From: an uncultured Austwickia sp.
GTDB taxonomy: Bacteria > Actinomycetota > Actinomycetes > Actinomycetales > Dermatophilaceae
Assembly (NCBI GenBank): GCA_934678955.1
Contig: CAKUSI010000282.1
Span: 1 to 5,211 of the forward strand
Direction: 5' to 3'
Length of the DNA stretch: 5,211 nucleotides
Shown: piece by piece, positions 4,137 through 5,211 of the stretch
How the letters are laid out: each line of letters begins with the position of its first letter
How positions within the stretch are numbered: position 1 is the first letter of the stretch
Made by a program: the position numbers and the translations under genes
The notes under the pieces: model-generated
Told to the model about the DNA's origin: nothing
The model's database searches: none
What the model saw: only the letters and a program-made list of their open reading frames with translations

Positions 4137-5195
4137 TCAGGCCTTGGCGCGGGGCCTCGGCGGGGCCGGGACCGGGGTTGCTCCGGGGCGGGGCCTCGGA
4201 GCGGGCTTGGGGATGCCGGCGGCCGGAGGAACCGGCTTGGCGGCCTCCGCCGCGGCCGGAGGTGCCGGCGTCGCAGCGGGTGCCCGGGGGGGCTTGGGCG
4301 TGGCCGGCTTCGCAGCGGCCGGCGTCGGCTTCGCAGCGGCCGGCGTCGGCTTCGCCGCGGATCCCGGCGTCGGCGTCGCCGCGGCTCCCGGGGTCGGCTT
4401 CGTCGCGGGAGCAGGTGCCGGAGGAGCCGGGGCAGGTGTCGGAGCGACCGCCGCCGGCGCCGCGTCTGCCGGAGGGGGCTCCGCGGCCACCGGTGCCGGC
4501 TCCGCAGCCACCGGGGTGGGCGCTGCGGCCGGCGCGTCGGGCGCGAGTTCTGCCTCCCACTCCACGTCGGCCGAAGAGGCCTCCTCCTCGACGCTCTGCG
4601 GCGCTCGGTCGGTCTCGACCCGGCCTGCGTTGCGCTCCCGCTCGGCGTCGTCGCGACGCTTGCGCTGCTCCGCCTTGGCCTCGGCCTTCTTCTTGGTCGG
4701 GCCGAGGACCATGATCATGTTGCGGCCGTCCTGCTTAGGCGCGCTCTCCACGAAGCCCAACTCGACGACGTCCTCCGCCAGGCGTTGCAAGAGGCGAAAA
4801 CCCAGCTCGGGGCGAGACTGCTCCCGCCCGCGGAACATGATCGTCACCTTGACCTTGTCGCCCGCGGAGAGGAAGCGCACGACGTGGCCCTTCTTGGTCT
4901 CATAGTCGTGCGGGTCGATCTTCGGCCGGAGTTTGATCTCCTTGATGACCGTGTTGACCTGGTTCTTGCGTGCCTCGCGGGCCTTCAGCGCGGCCTCGTA
5001 CTTGTACTTGCCGAAGTCCATCAACTTCGCCACGGGCGGCTTGGCCATGGGGGCCACCTCGACGAGGTCGAGGTCCGCCTCTGCGGCGAGGCGCAGGGCG
5101 TCCTCGACGCGGACGATGCCGACCTGCTCCCCGTTGGGTCCGACCAGGCGCACTTCGGGGACCCGGATGCGGTCGTTGATGCGCGGTTCGCTGAT
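4137..5195 (-). CDS. infC: Translation initiation factor IF3 with long Ala/Pro-rich tail
   Basis: IF3 binds the 30S subunit, keeps it from joining 50S, and checks initiator tRNA and start-codon pairing. The protein has 352 residues. The N-domain (about 1-85) contains [10 protein letters not shown] (2-11), [11 protein letters not shown] (16-26) and [20 protein letters not shown] (43-62). The C-domain (about 85-168) contains [22 protein letters not shown] and [13 protein letters not shown] charged helix (about 169-205), an acidic patch (EEE...VEWEAEL) and an Ala/Pro/Thr/Lys tail to the end follow. E. coli IF3 has 180 residues, so roughly 180 are extra. The tail from 266 on has 13 Lys/Arg and one acidic residue, with KPTP-type repeats. 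The start is taken as ATC (AUC) at 5195-5193, with AAAGGAG 6 bases upstream. It is the only option near that ribosome binding site that retains the conserved RINDRIR. A GTG at 5153 would lose this segment. A rare AUU/AUC-type start underlies infC autoregulation in E. coli. Confidence 0.96.
   Translation of the reverse strand: MSEPRINDRIRVPEVRLVGPNGEQVGIVRVEDALRLAAEADLDLVEVAPMAKPPVAKLMDFGKYKYEAALKAREARKNQVNTVIKEIKLRPKIDPHDYETKKGHVVRFLSAGDKVKVTIMFRGREQSRPELGFRLLQRLAEDVVELGFVESAPKQDGRNMIMVLGPTKKKAEAKAEQRKRRDDAERERNAGRVETDRAPQSVEEEASSADVEWEAELAPDAPAAAPTPVAAEPAPVAAEPPPADAAPAAVAPTPAPAPPAPAPATKPTPGAAATPTPGSAAKPTPAAAKPTPAAAKPATPKPPRAPAATPAPPAAAEAAKPVPPAAGIPKPAPRPRPGATPVPAPPRPRAKA
4306..4395 (-). repeat. 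Tandem 21/24-bp repeats in the infC tail
   Basis: Two exact 21-bp copies lie at 4306-4326 and 4327-4347 (each begins GGCTTCGCAGCGG on the plus strand). They are followed by two degenerate 24-bp units at 4348-4371 and 4372-4395. In the IF3 frame they encode AAAKPTP-type heptads and GSAAKPTP / GAAATPTP octads. All units are multiples of three, so copy number can change without breaking the frame. They form the core of the basic half of the IF3 tail. Confidence 0.85.
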
Positions 5196-5201
5196 GGCGT
5201 A

Positions 5202-5208
5202 CTCCTTT
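5202..5208 (-). promoter_or_regulatory. infC ribosome binding site that fixes the AUC start
   Basis: AAAGGAG at 5208-5202 on the minus strand is one of the best Shine-Dalgarno sequences in the window. It lies 6 bases (TACGCC) before ATC at 5195 and 48 bases before the first canonical in-frame start, GTG at 5153. This spacing is what selects the AUC codon. The promoter and any leader lie outside the window. Confidence 0.85.
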
Positions 5209-5211
5209 GCT

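Noticed and set aside
4093..4905. Plus-strand Gly/Ala-rich open frame of 270 codons opposite infC, resembling a PE-PGRS-like protein.
   Set aside because: Its composition is the mirror of the Ala/Pro repeats of the IF3 tail on the other strand, and the infC frame is unambiguous.
1..5211. A hidden novel system, mobile element, CRISPR array or RNA gene.
   Set aside because: Every stretch is accounted for by conserved translation genes, the kinase and short gaps. No direct repeats with spacers, transposase motifs, tRNA-like cloverleaf or foreign base composition were seen.

Overview
The window is a compact block of translation genes, all on the minus strand, from a very GC-rich Actinomycetota (probably class Actinomycetes). 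The assignment rests on the GC content, frequent GTG starts, the PheS N-terminus (MSGPNNDYDPVEV), a Cys4 insert in PheS, a long Ala/Pro tail on IF3, and the gene order. I cannot name the genus.

In transcription order (right to left) the genes are: infC (translation initiation factor IF3, from a rare AUC start codon at 5195), rpmI (bL35), rplT (bL20), a SpoU/TrmH-family RNA 2'-O-methyltransferase, a soluble PAS-type sensor histidine kinase without a response regulator, pheS (phenylalanyl-tRNA synthetase alpha) and the first 41 codons of pheT (beta), cut by the left edge. Genes cover almost everything. The longest gaps are 138 bases (kinase to pheS), 106 bases (infC to rpmI) and 53 bases (methyltransferase to kinase, by the chosen starts).

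Functionally, infC-rpmI-rplT is the classic IF3/L35/L20 operon. The methyltransferase probably modifies rRNA or tRNA, and pheST charges tRNA-Phe. The kinase is the only signalling gene. The kinase and pheS each have a TANNNT -10-like hexamer exactly 6 bases before a GTG start, with an inverted repeat just upstream. This suggests internal promoters giving leaderless or nearly leaderless mRNAs within the cluster.

I found no mobile element, CRISPR array, RNA gene or defence system, and no clearly new system. The most unusual points are a 7-residue tandem duplication in PheS, a roughly 180-residue low-complexity IF3 extension with a basic distal half, the AUC start of infC, and the paired leaderless-type promoters.
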